From positions 62,001-126,000 of the forward strand of contig NZ_DS572688.1 in NCBI RefSeq assembly GCF_000154985.1: a DNA stretch of 64,000 nucleotides. Reading direction: 5' to 3'. The notes under the pieces are model-generated. The model had not been told where the DNA came from and made no database searches. It saw only the letters and a program-made list of their open reading frames with translations. The DNA is from Streptococcus infantarius subsp. infantarius ATCC BAA-102. GTDB lineage: Bacteria > Bacillota > Bacilli > Lactobacillales > Streptococcaceae. Each line of letters opens with the position of its first letter. The stretch's first letter is position 1. The translations under genes and the position numbers were made by a program. This document shows, in pieces, positions 29,211 to 38,510 of this stretch.

Positions 29211-29237
29211 AAAAAGAACCCATTTGACCGAGTTCTA
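29211..29237 (-). terminator. Terminator of the two-component system operon
   Basis: GAACTC and GGGTTC pair (one G-T) around an 8-base loop, then TTTTTTATTTT. It lies just downstream of the response-regulator stop. Confidence 0.75.
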
Positions 29238-29244
29238 ATTTACT

Positions 29245-29841
29245 TTATAACCAACCTTTGTCTTTAGCAATTCTAGCCGCCTCAACACGATTATTGGCTG
29301 ATAATTTATTAAAAATTGATGATGTGTAATTTCTCACCGTTCCATTTGAAAGATAAAGGGTATCAGCAATATCTTGATTCGATTTTCCAAGTGAAATCAA
29401 TTGTAAAATACGCTTTTCTTGAGGACTCAACGGATTATCCTGGCTTATCATAGATTCCATCAATTCCGATGAATACTCTTTTTTGCCTGCAAGCACTGTG
29501 TGGATTGTTGACATCAACTCAGAAGTTGAACGGTCTTTCAACACATAAGCATCAACACCAGCTTTTACGGCACGTTCAAAGTAACCAACTCGTTTAAAGG
29601 TAGTCACAATAATCACTTTCAAATCCTTATGCTCTCGAATCCATTCTAAAACATCAAGTCCTGATTTTTTAGGCATTTCAACATCAAGAATCGCCACATC
29701 TGGAGACTCCGTTTTTAATATTCCAATAGCTTGTTCACCATCACTGGCTTGTAAAATCTCATCGACATCATCTTCCATGAGCAACAATTGGCACAAAGCA
29801 TCTCGCAGCATGGATTGATCTTCAGCAACTAATAATTTCAT
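29245..29841 (-). CDS. NarL/LuxR-type response regulator
   Basis: The 198 residues have a receiver domain with acidic pocket VAEDQSML, phospho-Asp in [19 protein letters not shown] (about residue 53), Thr in VIIVTTFKR and Lys in VLKDRST. A C-terminal GerE/LuxR HTH follows ([20 protein letters not shown] and [19 protein letters not shown]). It pairs with the upstream kinase (1-bp gap). Gene order ATPase-permease-kinase-regulator resembles the pneumococcal TCS11 locus and DesKR-like systems. The probable target is its own operon. Confidence 0.93.
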   Translation of the reverse strand: MKLLVAEDQSMLRDALCQLLLMEDDVDEILQASDGEQAIGILKTESPDVAILDVEMPKKSGLDVLEWIREHKDLKVIIVTTFKRVGYFERAVKAGVDAYVLKDRSTSELMSTIHTVLAGKKEYSSELMESMISQDNPLSPQEKRILQLISLGKSNQDIADTLYLSNGTVRNYTSSIFNKLSANNRVEAARIAKDKGWL

Positions 29842-29842
29842 C

Positions 29843-30934
29843 CTATTTCTCCTTTAACCCCAATTCAGCTTGGATAAGTGTCGGTTGAGCTTGTGACAGA
29901 ATCTGAATTTTTCCCTCAACTAAGAGAAGTCTGTCACGAATAGATTGGAGTTCATTCCCTGTTAATTTTTCAAGACCAACACCATTATCTTCTACTCTAA
30001 CAAATACCTTTCCTTCTTTTTCAAATAAATGAAAACGGCATTGATTAGCCTGACTATGCTTAATGACGTTATTGCTTAGTTCTCGCAAAATCATGCACAA
30101 AGTCGATTGCAAGACAGGCACCATAGTTTCTAAATTCAAATCATTTTTCAACTGATAATCAATCTCCGTCATAGCAAAGAAATGCTCCAACTGCTCAATC
30201 TCTTCTTCAAGTGTTCTAAACTTGAGATTATTGATGATATTTCTAACATCATGCATCGAAGAGCGGCTAGCTTGGTTTAATTCTTCTAATTGCTTTTTGA
30301 CAAGGTCGTATTTTCCTTTCTCTAATTGCTTAAGTGCTAACTCTGTTTTTAAAGTCATGGCAGCAAAGACATGACCCAAGGTGTCATGCAAATCACGTCC
30401 AATGCGGTTTCGCTCATTTTCAGCTAGTAACAAATTAATGGTGCGATTCTTTTCCATGATAGCTTTTTCTTGTGCTTCATTTTTTCGAGCATTCATCCAG
30501 TGAAATAAAATGGCATAATTCACAACAGGAACAAGAAAAATCATCACACGAGTCGCTATGTCCTCTGCCAAAGTCATTCCTACAAACATCATCAAAAGCA
30601 TGGCTAAATCATAGGAAATAAAACGAAATGAGCGATAATCATCTTGAAATTGAAAAACAAGCAAACTATTAAAATAAAAAGTAAACCACATCATGCCACC
30701 ATCAACACAAAGTGTCATGTAGATAATATAAGATAGCATGAGTAACCAGCAAGAATTGGTTAAGGGATTTTCTTCAAAATTGACAAGAAAAAGGTAGCCA
30801 AGCAAAAAAGCCGCTGTTATCCCCAGAGTCCAAACTGGATAACCAAAAAAGAAAACACCCAAAACAGGAAAAGCTAAAAAAGCTAATGGCATATAAAATA
30901 AGGAGTGAACATTCCTAATCCTTTTCAACATCAT
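29843..30934 (-). CDS. Sensor histidine kinase (HisKA_3 type)
   Basis: The 363-residue kinase has about five or six N-terminal membrane segments and little extracellular sequence, so it probably senses a membrane or lipid-phase signal. A linker coiled coil leads to the HisKA_3 phospho-site [20 protein letters not shown] (His about residue 183). The ATPase domain has an N-box ([15 protein letters not shown]) and G1 ([11 protein letters not shown]). It overlaps the permease stop by 4 nt. Confidence 0.92.
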   Translation of the reverse strand: MMLKRIRNVHSLFYMPLAFLAFPVLGVFFFGYPVWTLGITAAFLLGYLFLVNFEENPLTNSCWLLMLSYIIYMTLCVDGGMMWFTFYFNSLLVFQFQDDYRSFRFISYDLAMLLMMFVGMTLAEDIATRVMIFLVPVVNYAILFHWMNARKNEAQEKAIMEKNRTINLLLAENERNRIGRDLHDTLGHVFAAMTLKTELALKQLEKGKYDLVKKQLEELNQASRSSMHDVRNIINNLKFRTLEEEIEQLEHFFAMTEIDYQLKNDLNLETMVPVLQSTLCMILRELSNNVIKHSQANQCRFHLFEKEGKVFVRVEDNGVGLEKLTGNELQSIRDRLLLVEGKIQILSQAQPTLIQAELGLKEK

Positions 30935-31662
30935 TTAACCTCAATTTTATTCTTAATCATAAGCGCTAACGCTGCTATTATTATGGCATAGCCAAGCACG
31001 ATAATCAAGGACTGCCAATTTAATTGAGCATTTTTAGCAAAGTCCGTCACCAAGATATTCACATGATAAATCGGTGTTACTTTGGCTAGCTTTTGCATCC
31101 ACTCTGGAAAGGTCCCGATTGGCATCCACGAACCACCGATAATAGCCAATCCAAGAAAGGCAATATCACCGACAATTGTCATTAACTGTTGTGATTTCAT
31201 TTGTGAAATCAACAAACCAAAAGCTAGAAATAGTAAACTTGACAATAACAATAAGGTTGCTGAACCCAACCAGCGGCTAAGCGGCATTGTCACCCCACGA
31301 AAAATCGCACCAAATAAAAACGTTGCTAAAATAGACAGTAAAAAGCAAACCAAAACTCGAATCACTTTTGATAGATAATACTGCCAAATTGAAACCGAAG
31401 AATGTTCAATATAAGTCAACCAATAGCTAGTCTTATCTTCCACAAGCATAGCTGGAAATGAGAAAAAGCCAAAGCTTGACATTGAAAATGCTGTCATGGT
31501 TAACATAGAACTCATCACCAGCACCTTCTGCTCTTTTAAATCTGGAGAGAGCTCCATCCCAGAAAAGAACAAGAAAAAGAAAACCGGCATTCCAATAGAT
31601 AATACAAAGGTTATCCAAGTACGTTTCGTTTTAATCCATTCAACTTTTAATAAAGCAATCAT
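30931..31662 (-). CDS. ABC-2 type transporter permease
   Basis: The 243 residues have six predicted membrane segments in ABC-2 arrangement (WITFVLSIGMPVFFFLFFSG first, AIIIAALALMI last). The ABC-2 motif GSWMPIGTFPEWMQKLAKVT precedes the last helix. It overlaps the ATPase gene by 4 nt and the kinase by 4 nt, forming one translational unit. The substrate is unknown; such systems often export or resist peptides or lipids. Confidence 0.9.
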   Translation of the reverse strand: MIALLKVEWIKTKRTWITFVLSIGMPVFFFLFFSGMELSPDLKEQKVLVMSSMLTMTAFSMSSFGFFSFPAMLVEDKTSYWLTYIEHSSVSIWQYYLSKVIRVLVCFLLSILATFLFGAIFRGVTMPLSRWLGSATLLLLSSLLFLAFGLLISQMKSQQLMTIVGDIAFLGLAIIGGSWMPIGTFPEWMQKLAKVTPIYHVNILVTDFAKNAQLNWQSLIIVLGYAIIIAALALMIKNKIEVK

Positions 31663-32537
31663 TTTTCATTCTCCTGTGTTTGGTCAAATAATGTATTTAA
31701 TAAGGTTTTATTTTGAATTTCAATATCAGAAATCTGGCAACCTTGTTTCTGTAATTTCTGCCAGACACTATCAATCTCTTTTGTCATAAAAGTAACTGAG
31801 TCATTCTTTACTTTAATGCGATAACCATTTGCTAGACCGTTAACAAATGATAAAAATGTTTTTGGCAAGGTAACTTGTTTTTCATGTTCAGCTTCTCTCA
31901 TAGCAAATGGAGTCGTATCACGTAGCAACTTTCCATGATGTAAAACTAAAATGCGCTCAGCCGTATGTTCGACTTCTTCAATGTAATGACTCGAATAAAA
32001 AATCGTTACACCTTTTTCTTTCAGGCTTTGGATAATTTTCCAAAAATGTTGTCGTGTTGAAGTATCCATTGCTGCTGTTGGTTCGTCTAAGAAAAGAATT
32101 TTGGGTTGGCTAATAAGGCACAAAGTAAAAGCCAACAAGCGCTTTTGACCACCCGATAATTTCTCAGTTAGCTGATTTTTTTGTTCCTTGCTAAATTGCA
32201 AAATGTAATCAATCTCTTTATCAGTTAAAGGGGTCTTGCTAATCGCTTTAAAAAATGCAATTAATTCACATACTCTCAATTTTTCTGGCAAGCGATTTTC
32301 TTGTGGTAAAACAGCTACTGAATCTTTTAATCGCTGACTATTTGGGGCTAAACCATTGATGACAATCTTTCCTTTACTAATTTTCAAATCTCCTAACAAG
32401 CATGACATCAAAGTGGTTTTCCCGGCACCATTTGGACCAATCAGAGCCACACAATCTCCGTCAGCCACTTCAAACGAGATGTCCTGTAAAATGGCTTTTC
32501 CTTTAATGGTCTTTGAGATATTTTCAACCGTAATCAT
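31659..32537 (-). CDS. ABC transporter ATP-binding protein
   Basis: The 292-residue ATPase has Walker A (LIGPNGAGKTTLMSCLLG), Q-loop (VLPQENRLPEKL), signature (LSGGQKRLLAF), Walker B (ILFLDEPTAAMD) and H-loop (FYSSHYIEE). A C-terminal extension of about 80 residues is typical of drug/bacteriocin-type exporters. It is the first gene of the ATPase-permease-kinase-regulator operon. A double palindrome lies upstream. Confidence 0.93.
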   Translation of the reverse strand: MITVENISKTIKGKAILQDISFEVADGDCVALIGPNGAGKTTLMSCLLGDLKISKGKIVINGLAPNSQRLKDSVAVLPQENRLPEKLRVCELIAFFKAISKTPLTDKEIDYILQFSKEQKNQLTEKLSGGQKRLLAFTLCLISQPKILFLDEPTAAMDTSTRQHFWKIIQSLKEKGVTIFYSSHYIEEVEHTAERILVLHHGKLLRDTTPFAMREAEHEKQVTLPKTFLSFVNGLANGYRIKVKNDSVTFMTKEIDSVWQKLQKQGCQISDIEIQNKTLLNTLFDQTQENEK

Positions 32538-32610
32538 TTCATAAGCTCCATTTTTCTCTTTATTTGATGATTTTATTTTAGAAAAAAATAGCTGAGCTTT
32601 TTAGCTTATA

Positions 32611-32641
32611 ATGTCATGACATTACATGACTTTTGTCATGT
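32611..32641 (-). promoter_or_regulatory. Double palindromic operator of the ABC/TCS operon
   Basis: ATGTCATGACAT (32611-32622) is followed after 1 bp by ACATGAC-TTTT-GTCATGT (32624-32641). Both are perfect palindromes sharing the half-site GTCATG. A TATAA-like -10 abuts them on the gene side. The natural candidate binder is the operon's own LuxR-type regulator. Confidence 0.65.
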
Positions 32642-32649
32642 TTTTGGCA

Positions 32650-32688
32650 ACAAAAAACCAATCTGCTCTTTAGCAAATTGGTTATCAG
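32650..32688 (-). terminator. Terminator of the ABC exporter operon
   Basis: AACCAATTTGCT pairs with AGCAGATTGGTT (one mismatch) followed by TTTTT, directly after the 32690 stop. Confidence 0.85.
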
Positions 32689-32689
32689 T

Positions 32690-34438
32690 TTAATTTTCCA
32701 TCATACCTGCTTGCAGTTGATACATACGATGGTAAGTTCCTTTCAAACTTAGCAATTCATCATGAGTTCCTGACTCAATAATCTTACCTTTGTCTAGGAC
32801 ATAGATACAGTCAGCATCTTGAATGGTTGATAAATGGTGAGCAATGGCAATGGTTGTACGACCTTGACGCATTTTCTTCAAAGACTCTTGAACAGTGTTT
32901 TCCGTTTCTGAATCAATGTTTGCTGTCGCTTCATCCAAAATTAAAATCTTCGGCTGACTGGCTACAGTTCTTGCAAATGCCAAAAGTTGACGTTGACCTG
33001 CTGAAAAACTTGAACCACGTTCTGTCACTTTTGTCTCATATTTATCAGGTAATTTTTGAATGAACTGATCAGCATCCACAAAGGCTGCGGCAGCTTGAAC
33101 AGCATCATCAGAAATATCCTGATACATTTTAATATTAGATTTCACAGTACCATGATACAAGAATGGTTCTTGCAGTACCAAACCAACATTTTTATGCAAA
33201 GCTTTTTTAGAATAATCACGAATATCTTTACCATCCAGTAAAACTTGACCTGATTGGAACTCGTAAAACCTCATAAAGACATTAATAATTGATGACTTTC
33301 CTGATCCAGTCGATCCTACAAAGGCAATCGTCTCACCTTGATTAACCTTAAAGGAAATATTGTCTAAAATCCGGCGTTTTCCATCATAAGAAAAACTCAC
33401 ATTTTTAAACTCAATATTGCCATCTTTCACAAAATCTAACACACCATTTTGTTCAGGTTCATATTGCTGTTCATCAATCAAATCAAACACCCGTCCAGCT
33501 GAAACCATTGAGGTTTGCAAAGTTGAAAAATTCTGAGTCACTTCAATCAAAGGATCAAAAAGACGATTAACGTATTGGATAAAGGCATACATCAAACCAG
33601 CAGAAATACCAATTTCCATTCCACGAAAACCAAAATAAGCCATTAAAATAGCATATGCTAATAACTTCAGAAGTGACATAGCAGGGCGCAAGAAAAGACT
33701 ATCTAATGCCATCGAACGATTAGCATAAAGCACATGCTCTTCATTGATAGCTTCAAATTCATCTTTCAAACGCTCTTCTTGACTAAAGGATTGAATAATT
33801 CGGATCCCTTCGATGCTCTCAGACAATTTACTGTTAATATCTGACAACAATGCACGTGTTTTTTCAATCACGCTTACCGATTTTTTGCGATAAAGATTAA
33901 CCAAAACAAAGATAAATGGCAAAAAAATCAAAACCCAAGCTGTCAATGTTGCATTCAATTTCAACATGGTTAACAGAGTTACTGAAAAGATAAAAATAGC
34001 CGAAATAAAGCTTGATAAAAGGCCTGAAAACATATCACTGATAGCTTCAGTATCATTTGTAATACGAGAGACAATAGAACCCGCGGGAGTTTTGTCAAAG
34101 TAAGCCATACCGAGTTTTTCCATGTTTGCAAAGGCATCTCTTCGAATATCTCTAACAATGCTATAAGACACACGCGCAAAGAAGAAATTTCCAAAATACT
34201 GGATAAGCGTCTGCAAGACATACATGAGGTAATAACCAACTAAAATCAGCATGGCAGTCTGATTCATATCCGTCAAAAAATGATCAATAAAGTAAGAAGC
34301 AATCAGTGGAATCAGACTCTTAACAACCGTTGTTAGTAGTAAAAGACCTAGAGCTAAGGCGGTTAAGAATTTATAAGGTTTGAGATAGCTCATGAGGCGC
34401 TTAAATACGCGCCACTGATTTGCATTATTCTTCATCAC
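32690..34438 (-). CDS. Heterodimeric ABC exporter, subunit with canonical Walker B
   Basis: The 582 residues have an N-terminal six-helix ABC exporter membrane domain (about 1-310) and a C-terminal ATPase. Walker A is FVGSTGSGKSSIINV, Walker B ILILDEATANID keeps the catalytic Glu, and the signature is degenerate (SFSAGQRQL). It overlaps its partner by 14 nt. Together they resemble the PatAB/LmrCD multidrug exporter class, in which only one ATP site is fully active. Substrate unknown. Confidence 0.92.
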   Translation of the reverse strand: MMKNNANQWRVFKRLMSYLKPYKFLTALALGLLLLTTVVKSLIPLIASYFIDHFLTDMNQTAMLILVGYYLMYVLQTLIQYFGNFFFARVSYSIVRDIRRDAFANMEKLGMAYFDKTPAGSIVSRITNDTEAISDMFSGLLSSFISAIFIFSVTLLTMLKLNATLTAWVLIFLPFIFVLVNLYRKKSVSVIEKTRALLSDINSKLSESIEGIRIIQSFSQEERLKDEFEAINEEHVLYANRSMALDSLFLRPAMSLLKLLAYAILMAYFGFRGMEIGISAGLMYAFIQYVNRLFDPLIEVTQNFSTLQTSMVSAGRVFDLIDEQQYEPEQNGVLDFVKDGNIEFKNVSFSYDGKRRILDNISFKVNQGETIAFVGSTGSGKSSIINVFMRFYEFQSGQVLLDGKDIRDYSKKALHKNVGLVLQEPFLYHGTVKSNIKMYQDISDDAVQAAAAFVDADQFIQKLPDKYETKVTERGSSFSAGQRQLLAFARTVASQPKILILDEATANIDSETENTVQESLKKMRQGRTTIAIAHHLSTIQDADCIYVLDKGKIIESGTHDELLSLKGTYHRMYQLQAGMMEN

Positions 34439-36170
34439 TATCTCCTTCCATTTCTAATTGCTGAGCTTCATAAGTATCTGCATACCAGCCACCTTGCTTA
34501 ATAAGATCCTCATGACACCCTCGTTCAATGATATGCCCATCTTGCAAGACTAAGATTAAATCAGCATGAACCACCGCACTCAAACGATGTGCTGTGATAA
34601 TTGTTGATTTATGTTGACGAGTTTGCTTAAGGTTCTCAATAATAGCATGTTCTGTCTTAGCATCTACTGCCGACAAAGAATCGTCCAAAATCAAAATTTC
34701 AGGATCAAGAATCATGGCACGACTCATAGCAATCCGCTGTTTTTGACCACCAGAAAGACTAACACCTTTCTCACCAATCAAAGTTTCAAAGCCATCCGGT
34801 GTTGCTATAATGTCATCATAAACTCGAGATAACTTCGTTGCTGCTTCAACCTTTTCTAAAGAGGCATCGGGATTTCCAAAACGAATATTTTCTAAAATAC
34901 TAGTGGCAAATAAAAATTGATCCTGTGGGACATAACCAATCAAACGGCGTAAATCAGATAACTTGTAATCCTTGATATTGTTGCCATCAAGCATAATCCG
35001 ACCATCAGTCAAATCATATTCACGTAACAACAAACGAATCAAGGTAGTCTTACCAGAACCGGTCTGCCCAACTAATCCCAGCGTTTGTCCCTGTTCTAGA
35101 GCAAAATGAATATCTGATAACGTCTCCTCATTTTCATAATGAAACGAATCAATATCATAAACCAAAGTACCATTCTGAATAGTCTGCAAAGGCTGTTTAC
35201 TTTCTTGGACATCAGATGTTTCTTTCAAAAGACGATTAATACGATTATAAGAGACAGAACCGCGTTGAATCATATTAAAAAGAAAACCAATTGCCATTAA
35301 GGGCCAAACTAGCATATCTAAGTAAGTGATAAAGGTTACTAAATTACCAACCGTCACTTGACCGGCTGATACCATAAAAGCTCCCATCAACAATGACAAA
35401 ACATAACTTGCCCCGATAAATAAAAGCACTAAAGGATCAAACATGACATCATATTTCATGGTTTTCATGTTCTTAACAAAAGTCATGTCATTGATTTCTT
35501 GAAAAGACTGAAGTTCATCTTCTTGATACCCAAATGACTTGGTTACTTTGATACCTGACACAGACTCCTGAACCTTATTATTTAATTCTGAAAAGGCAGC
35601 TTGAGATTTTCCAAACGCTTGGTGAGTCTTTCGTCCTAAACGACTTGTTGCATATGCCATAAATGGCAAAGGAATCACTGCTACCAAGGTCATTTGCCAT
35701 GAAATACTAAAAGCCATTGTCACCAAGGTCACAAAAGCCGTAATTGTCGCATCTACTGCTGACATAACTCCAGCGCCTGCTAAACGTGTCAGCGCATTAA
35801 TATCATTAGTAGCATGCGCCATCAAATCACCCGTACGATGTTTTTGATAAAAACTAGGTGACATTTTTGTAAAATGATCAAATAAGCGAAAACGCATAAT
35901 CTGACCAAGACGATACGACGTTCCCAAGATATACATTCGCCAAATATAACGTAAAAAATACATAGCAAAAGCTGATAAAACCAACAAGAATAAGCTCATC
36001 AGCAATTGCCCTTGTGTTAACTCACCAGATGTCACTCGATCAATAACTCCGCCCATAACTTTTGGAGGGACAAGGTTTAAAATTGCCACCAAAATAAGAG
36101 CAAGAATTCCAATAATATACCGTTTTTTCTCCAGCCTAAAAAACCACCAGAGATCCTTTATAATTTTCAT
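34425..36170 (-). CDS. Heterodimeric ABC exporter, subunit with degenerate Walker B
   Basis: This 581-residue partner of the preceding gene has six membrane helices (about 1-310) and an ATPase domain. Walker A is LVGQTGSGKTTLIRL and the signature VSLSGGQKQRIAM is canonical. Walker B reads ILILDDSLSAVD, with Asp in place of the catalytic Glu. This is the mirror image of the other subunit's defects, the usual layout of asymmetric exporters such as LmrCD. The upstream promoter has a MerR-type 19-bp spacer. Confidence 0.92.
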   Translation of the reverse strand: MKIIKDLWWFFRLEKKRYIIGILALILVAILNLVPPKVMGGVIDRVTSGELTQGQLLMSLFLLVLSAFAMYFLRYIWRMYILGTSYRLGQIMRFRLFDHFTKMSPSFYQKHRTGDLMAHATNDINALTRLAGAGVMSAVDATITAFVTLVTMAFSISWQMTLVAVIPLPFMAYATSRLGRKTHQAFGKSQAAFSELNNKVQESVSGIKVTKSFGYQEDELQSFQEINDMTFVKNMKTMKYDVMFDPLVLLFIGASYVLSLLMGAFMVSAGQVTVGNLVTFITYLDMLVWPLMAIGFLFNMIQRGSVSYNRINRLLKETSDVQESKQPLQTIQNGTLVYDIDSFHYENEETLSDIHFALEQGQTLGLVGQTGSGKTTLIRLLLREYDLTDGRIMLDGNNIKDYKLSDLRRLIGYVPQDQFLFATSILENIRFGNPDASLEKVEAATKLSRVYDDIIATPDGFETLIGEKGVSLSGGQKQRIAMSRAMILDPEILILDDSLSAVDAKTEHAIIENLKQTRQHKSTIITAHRLSAVVHADLILVLQDGHIIERGCHEDLIKQGGWYADTYEAQQLEMEGDSDEE

Positions 36171-36192
36171 TAAAACCTGCTTTCTAGCTGAT

Positions 36193-36224
36193 ATTATACA
36201 CCCTTGACTAGACTCTAAGTCAAG
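36193..36224 (-). promoter_or_regulatory. MerR-type promoter of the ABC exporter
   Basis: TTGACT (36218-36223) and TATAAT (36193-36198) are separated by 19 bp. An inverted repeat, CTTGACT/AGTCAAG with an 8-bp gap (36203-36224), overlaps the -35 and spacer. Over-long spacers with such dyads are the hallmark of MerR-family activated promoters. No MerR gene is adjacent. Confidence 0.6.
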
Positions 36225-36248
36225 TTTCCTGCCCTAAGCTTCTCATAT

Positions 36249-36276
36249 GAAAAAGGTCAGGAGTTTTTCCTGACCT
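36249..36276 (-). terminator. Terminator of the vanZ-like gene
   Basis: AGGTCAGGA-AAAAC-TCCTGACCT is followed by TTTTTC, immediately after the stop. Confidence 0.9.
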
Positions 36277-36283
36277 ATAATAA

Positions 36284-36790
36284 CTACTTGTGATATTTTT
36301 TGTAAATAACTGTGTAAAGCCCCAAAGCTAGTAAGCCACCTAATGAATTAGTCCAAAGATCATCAATTTCAAAGACCCGATTAGCATTATAGAGTAAATC
36401 TACAAGCAATTGAGTCGTTTCAATCACTAGACTCACTCCAAAAGCAAATAGCCAAGCTCTCTTCCAATGACGTAGTTTTAGAAACAGCCAAATTAAGCCA
36501 AACATCAATGGAAAAACAAGAAACATATTGGTGACATTTTGTGCAAAGACCCAAAATAATTCAAAGGCACTATCCAACTGCCCAATGCCAATCAAGCTGT
36601 TAAATGGAACTAGCAAAAGACGCAGACGTCCATAATGAATAATATTGGGTGTCTCAACCCCATCAATCTTAAAAGGTTGCGGACTAAAACACAAGAAGCA
36701 AAGGGCAAGGATGTAAATCCCCACCAAAGTTATTGCCACCTTACGCCCTAAGCTTGTCAACTCAAGTTCTTCATCAAATAGCCTTCTCAT
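36284..36790 (-). CDS. VanZ family membrane protein
   Basis: The 168 residues contain four to five membrane segments. The VanZ-like pattern is present: a conserved first helix, NLVPFNSL-like LLLVPFNSLIG, NVFLVFPLMFGL-like NMFLVFPLMFGLIWLF, and the C-terminal SLVIETTQLLVDLL and DLWTNSLGGLLALGLY. VanZ proteins are linked to low-level teicoplanin tolerance but have no defined biochemical role. It lies 9 bp after rlmN. Confidence 0.88.
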   Translation of the reverse strand: MRRLFDEELELTSLGRKVAITLVGIYILALCFLCFSPQPFKIDGVETPNIIHYGRLRLLLVPFNSLIGIGQLDSAFELFWVFAQNVTNMFLVFPLMFGLIWLFLKLRHWKRAWLFAFGVSLVIETTQLLVDLLYNANRVFEIDDLWTNSLGGLLALGLYTVIYKKYHK

Positions 36791-36799
36791 TTTACCTTC

Positions 36800-37879
36800 T
36801 TATTTTGCTTTAGCAGCTTTTTGGCGGTCACGTTTCATTGTATTTGAACGCAATTGACCACAAGCGGCATCAATATCAGTTCCGTGTTCTTGACGAACGA
36901 CACAGTTAACACCATTTTTCTTAAGAACATCGTAAAAGGCTGCAACGTGTTCTTTACTTGAACGACGATATTGGTCGTGTTCAGAAACTGGGTTATATGG
37001 AATTAAGTTGATGTAAGACAATTTGCGAATTTTTTTCGTCAAATCAGCCAATTCTTGTGCGTTTTCTGGTGAGTCATTAACATCATTTAACATGATATAC
37101 TCAAATGTCACACGACGATTAGTTGTTTCAATGTAGTATTCAATCGCAGTAAAGAGTTTTTCAAGTGGGAATGAACGGTTAACACGCATGATTTGTGAAC
37201 GCAATTCATTGTTTGGCGCGTGAAGCGAAACAGCCAAGTTAACTTGCAAGCTTTCGTGAGCAAATTCACGGATTTTGTGTGCCAAACCTGATGTTGAAAT
37301 TGTGATGTGACGCGCACCGATAGCTAGACCATTGTCATTGTTAATCGTACGAACAAAGCGAAGCACGTTATCGTAGTTATCAAATGGTTCACCAATCCCC
37401 ATAACAACGACGTGACTCACGCGCTCATCTTGACCACGTTCATCAAAGTATTTTTGTACCATCATGATTTGTGAAGTGATCTCACCACTTGTCAAATCAC
37501 GTTGTTTTTTAATCAAACCGCTAGCACAGAATGAGCAACCAATGTTACAACCGACTTGTGATGTTACACAGACAGACAAACCATAATGTTGGCGCATCAA
37601 AACTGTTTCAATCAGCATGCTATCGGGCAATTCAAACAAGTATTTGACGGTACCATCTGATGCTTCTTGGACGACCCGTTGTTTTAATGGGTTAACGCAG
37701 AAATTTTCATTTAAAATAGCGATAAAATCTTTTGAGATGTTTGTCATTTCTTCAAAAGATTGGACACGTTTACGGTAAAGCCAATCCCAAATTTGTGTTG
37801 CACGGAATTTCTTTTCACCGTGTTCGATTACCCATTCGATAAGTTCATCGCGTGTTAAACCGTAAATAGAGGGCTTCAT
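36800..37879 (-). CDS. rlmN: 23S rRNA/tRNA adenine-C2 methyltransferase RlmN
   Basis: RlmN is a dual-specificity radical SAM enzyme methylating A2503 of 23S rRNA and A37 of some tRNAs. The [4Fe-4S] motif is C-x3-C-x2-C in [29 protein letters not shown] (SAM binding) and the C-terminal mechanistic Cys in [12 protein letters not shown] are present. I start at [13 protein letters not shown] (37879), as in family members. An ATG 21 bp upstream is also possible. It follows yutD in an operon. Confidence 0.95.
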   Translation of the reverse strand: MKPSIYGLTRDELIEWVIEHGEKKFRATQIWDWLYRKRVQSFEEMTNISKDFIAILNENFCVNPLKQRVVQEASDGTVKYLFELPDSMLIETVLMRQHYGLSVCVTSQVGCNIGCSFCASGLIKKQRDLTSGEITSQIMMVQKYFDERGQDERVSHVVVMGIGEPFDNYDNVLRFVRTINNDNGLAIGARHITISTSGLAHKIREFAHESLQVNLAVSLHAPNNELRSQIMRVNRSFPLEKLFTAIEYYIETTNRRVTFEYIMLNDVNDSPENAQELADLTKKIRKLSYINLIPYNPVSEHDQYRRSSKEHVAAFYDVLKKNGVNCVVRQEHGTDIDAACGQLRSNTMKRDRQKAAKAK

Positions 37880-37920
37880 GTCCTTAGTTCCTGTTTGCAT
37901 TCTGTAAATTTATTTCCTTC

Positions 37921-38481
37921 CTATTTCTCTTTCCGGCGAATGACAAATTGTTTTGCCGACTGAATTTCTTTTTGTTGTTCACGTTTTCGGTGACGCTCAC
38001 TGCCTCCTTTGCTTTCTTTACGTTTTTGACTGGTAAAATGTTGATGTCCTGAACGGTTAGCTTTTTTCTTACCAGACGAACGTTTTTGTGATTTATGACG
38101 TCTTGTTTGTTTTTCTTCTTCAGACTTCACAGCACGTGGCTCTTTATTTTCAAGAACAAAATAAGCACAGCCAAAGTTACAATACTCTTTGAGGTAATCA
38201 TCTAAACGTGAAATACGATTAGCCTTTTTAACGTCGCGGTCATCTTTGTAAAAACCTTTTAGACGTAGCTGTTCATTTCCCCAATCTCCGACGATGTAGT
38301 CATATTTAAGCAAGATATCTGAAAAACGTTGACTAAACACTGTTGCGTTAAAAGCATCTTTTTCATTGGCTAAAATCAACAACTCGATATCATCGCTTTT
38401 GACACGATCAGAAAATGCCACGAATTGTGGACCAGGAAATTTATTGTAATTGTACATTTCAGGAGAGATATCTTTTCTCAT
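37921..38481 (-). CDS. yutD: YutD-like family protein
   Basis: The first 110 residues form the YutD (DUF1027) domain with NKFPGPQFVAFSDRVKSDD and IVGDWGNEQLRLKGFY. The rest is a very basic, Lys/Arg/Ser-rich tail that may bind nucleic acid. Function is unknown; the gene commonly sits between a metallophosphatase and rlmN in streptococci, as here. The ATG at 38481 was chosen because GAGGAG precedes it by 4 nt. The in-frame ATG at 38502 has no ribosome site. Confidence 0.85.
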   Translation of the reverse strand: MRKDISPEMYNYNKFPGPQFVAFSDRVKSDDIELLILANEKDAFNATVFSQRFSDILLKYDYIVGDWGNEQLRLKGFYKDDRDVKKANRISRLDDYLKEYCNFGCAYFVLENKEPRAVKSEEEKQTRRHKSQKRSSGKKKANRSGHQHFTSQKRKESKGGSERHRKREQQKEIQSAKQFVIRRKEK

Positions 38482-38510
38482 CGGTCTCCTCTCTTCATCC
38501 ATCGTAAAAC

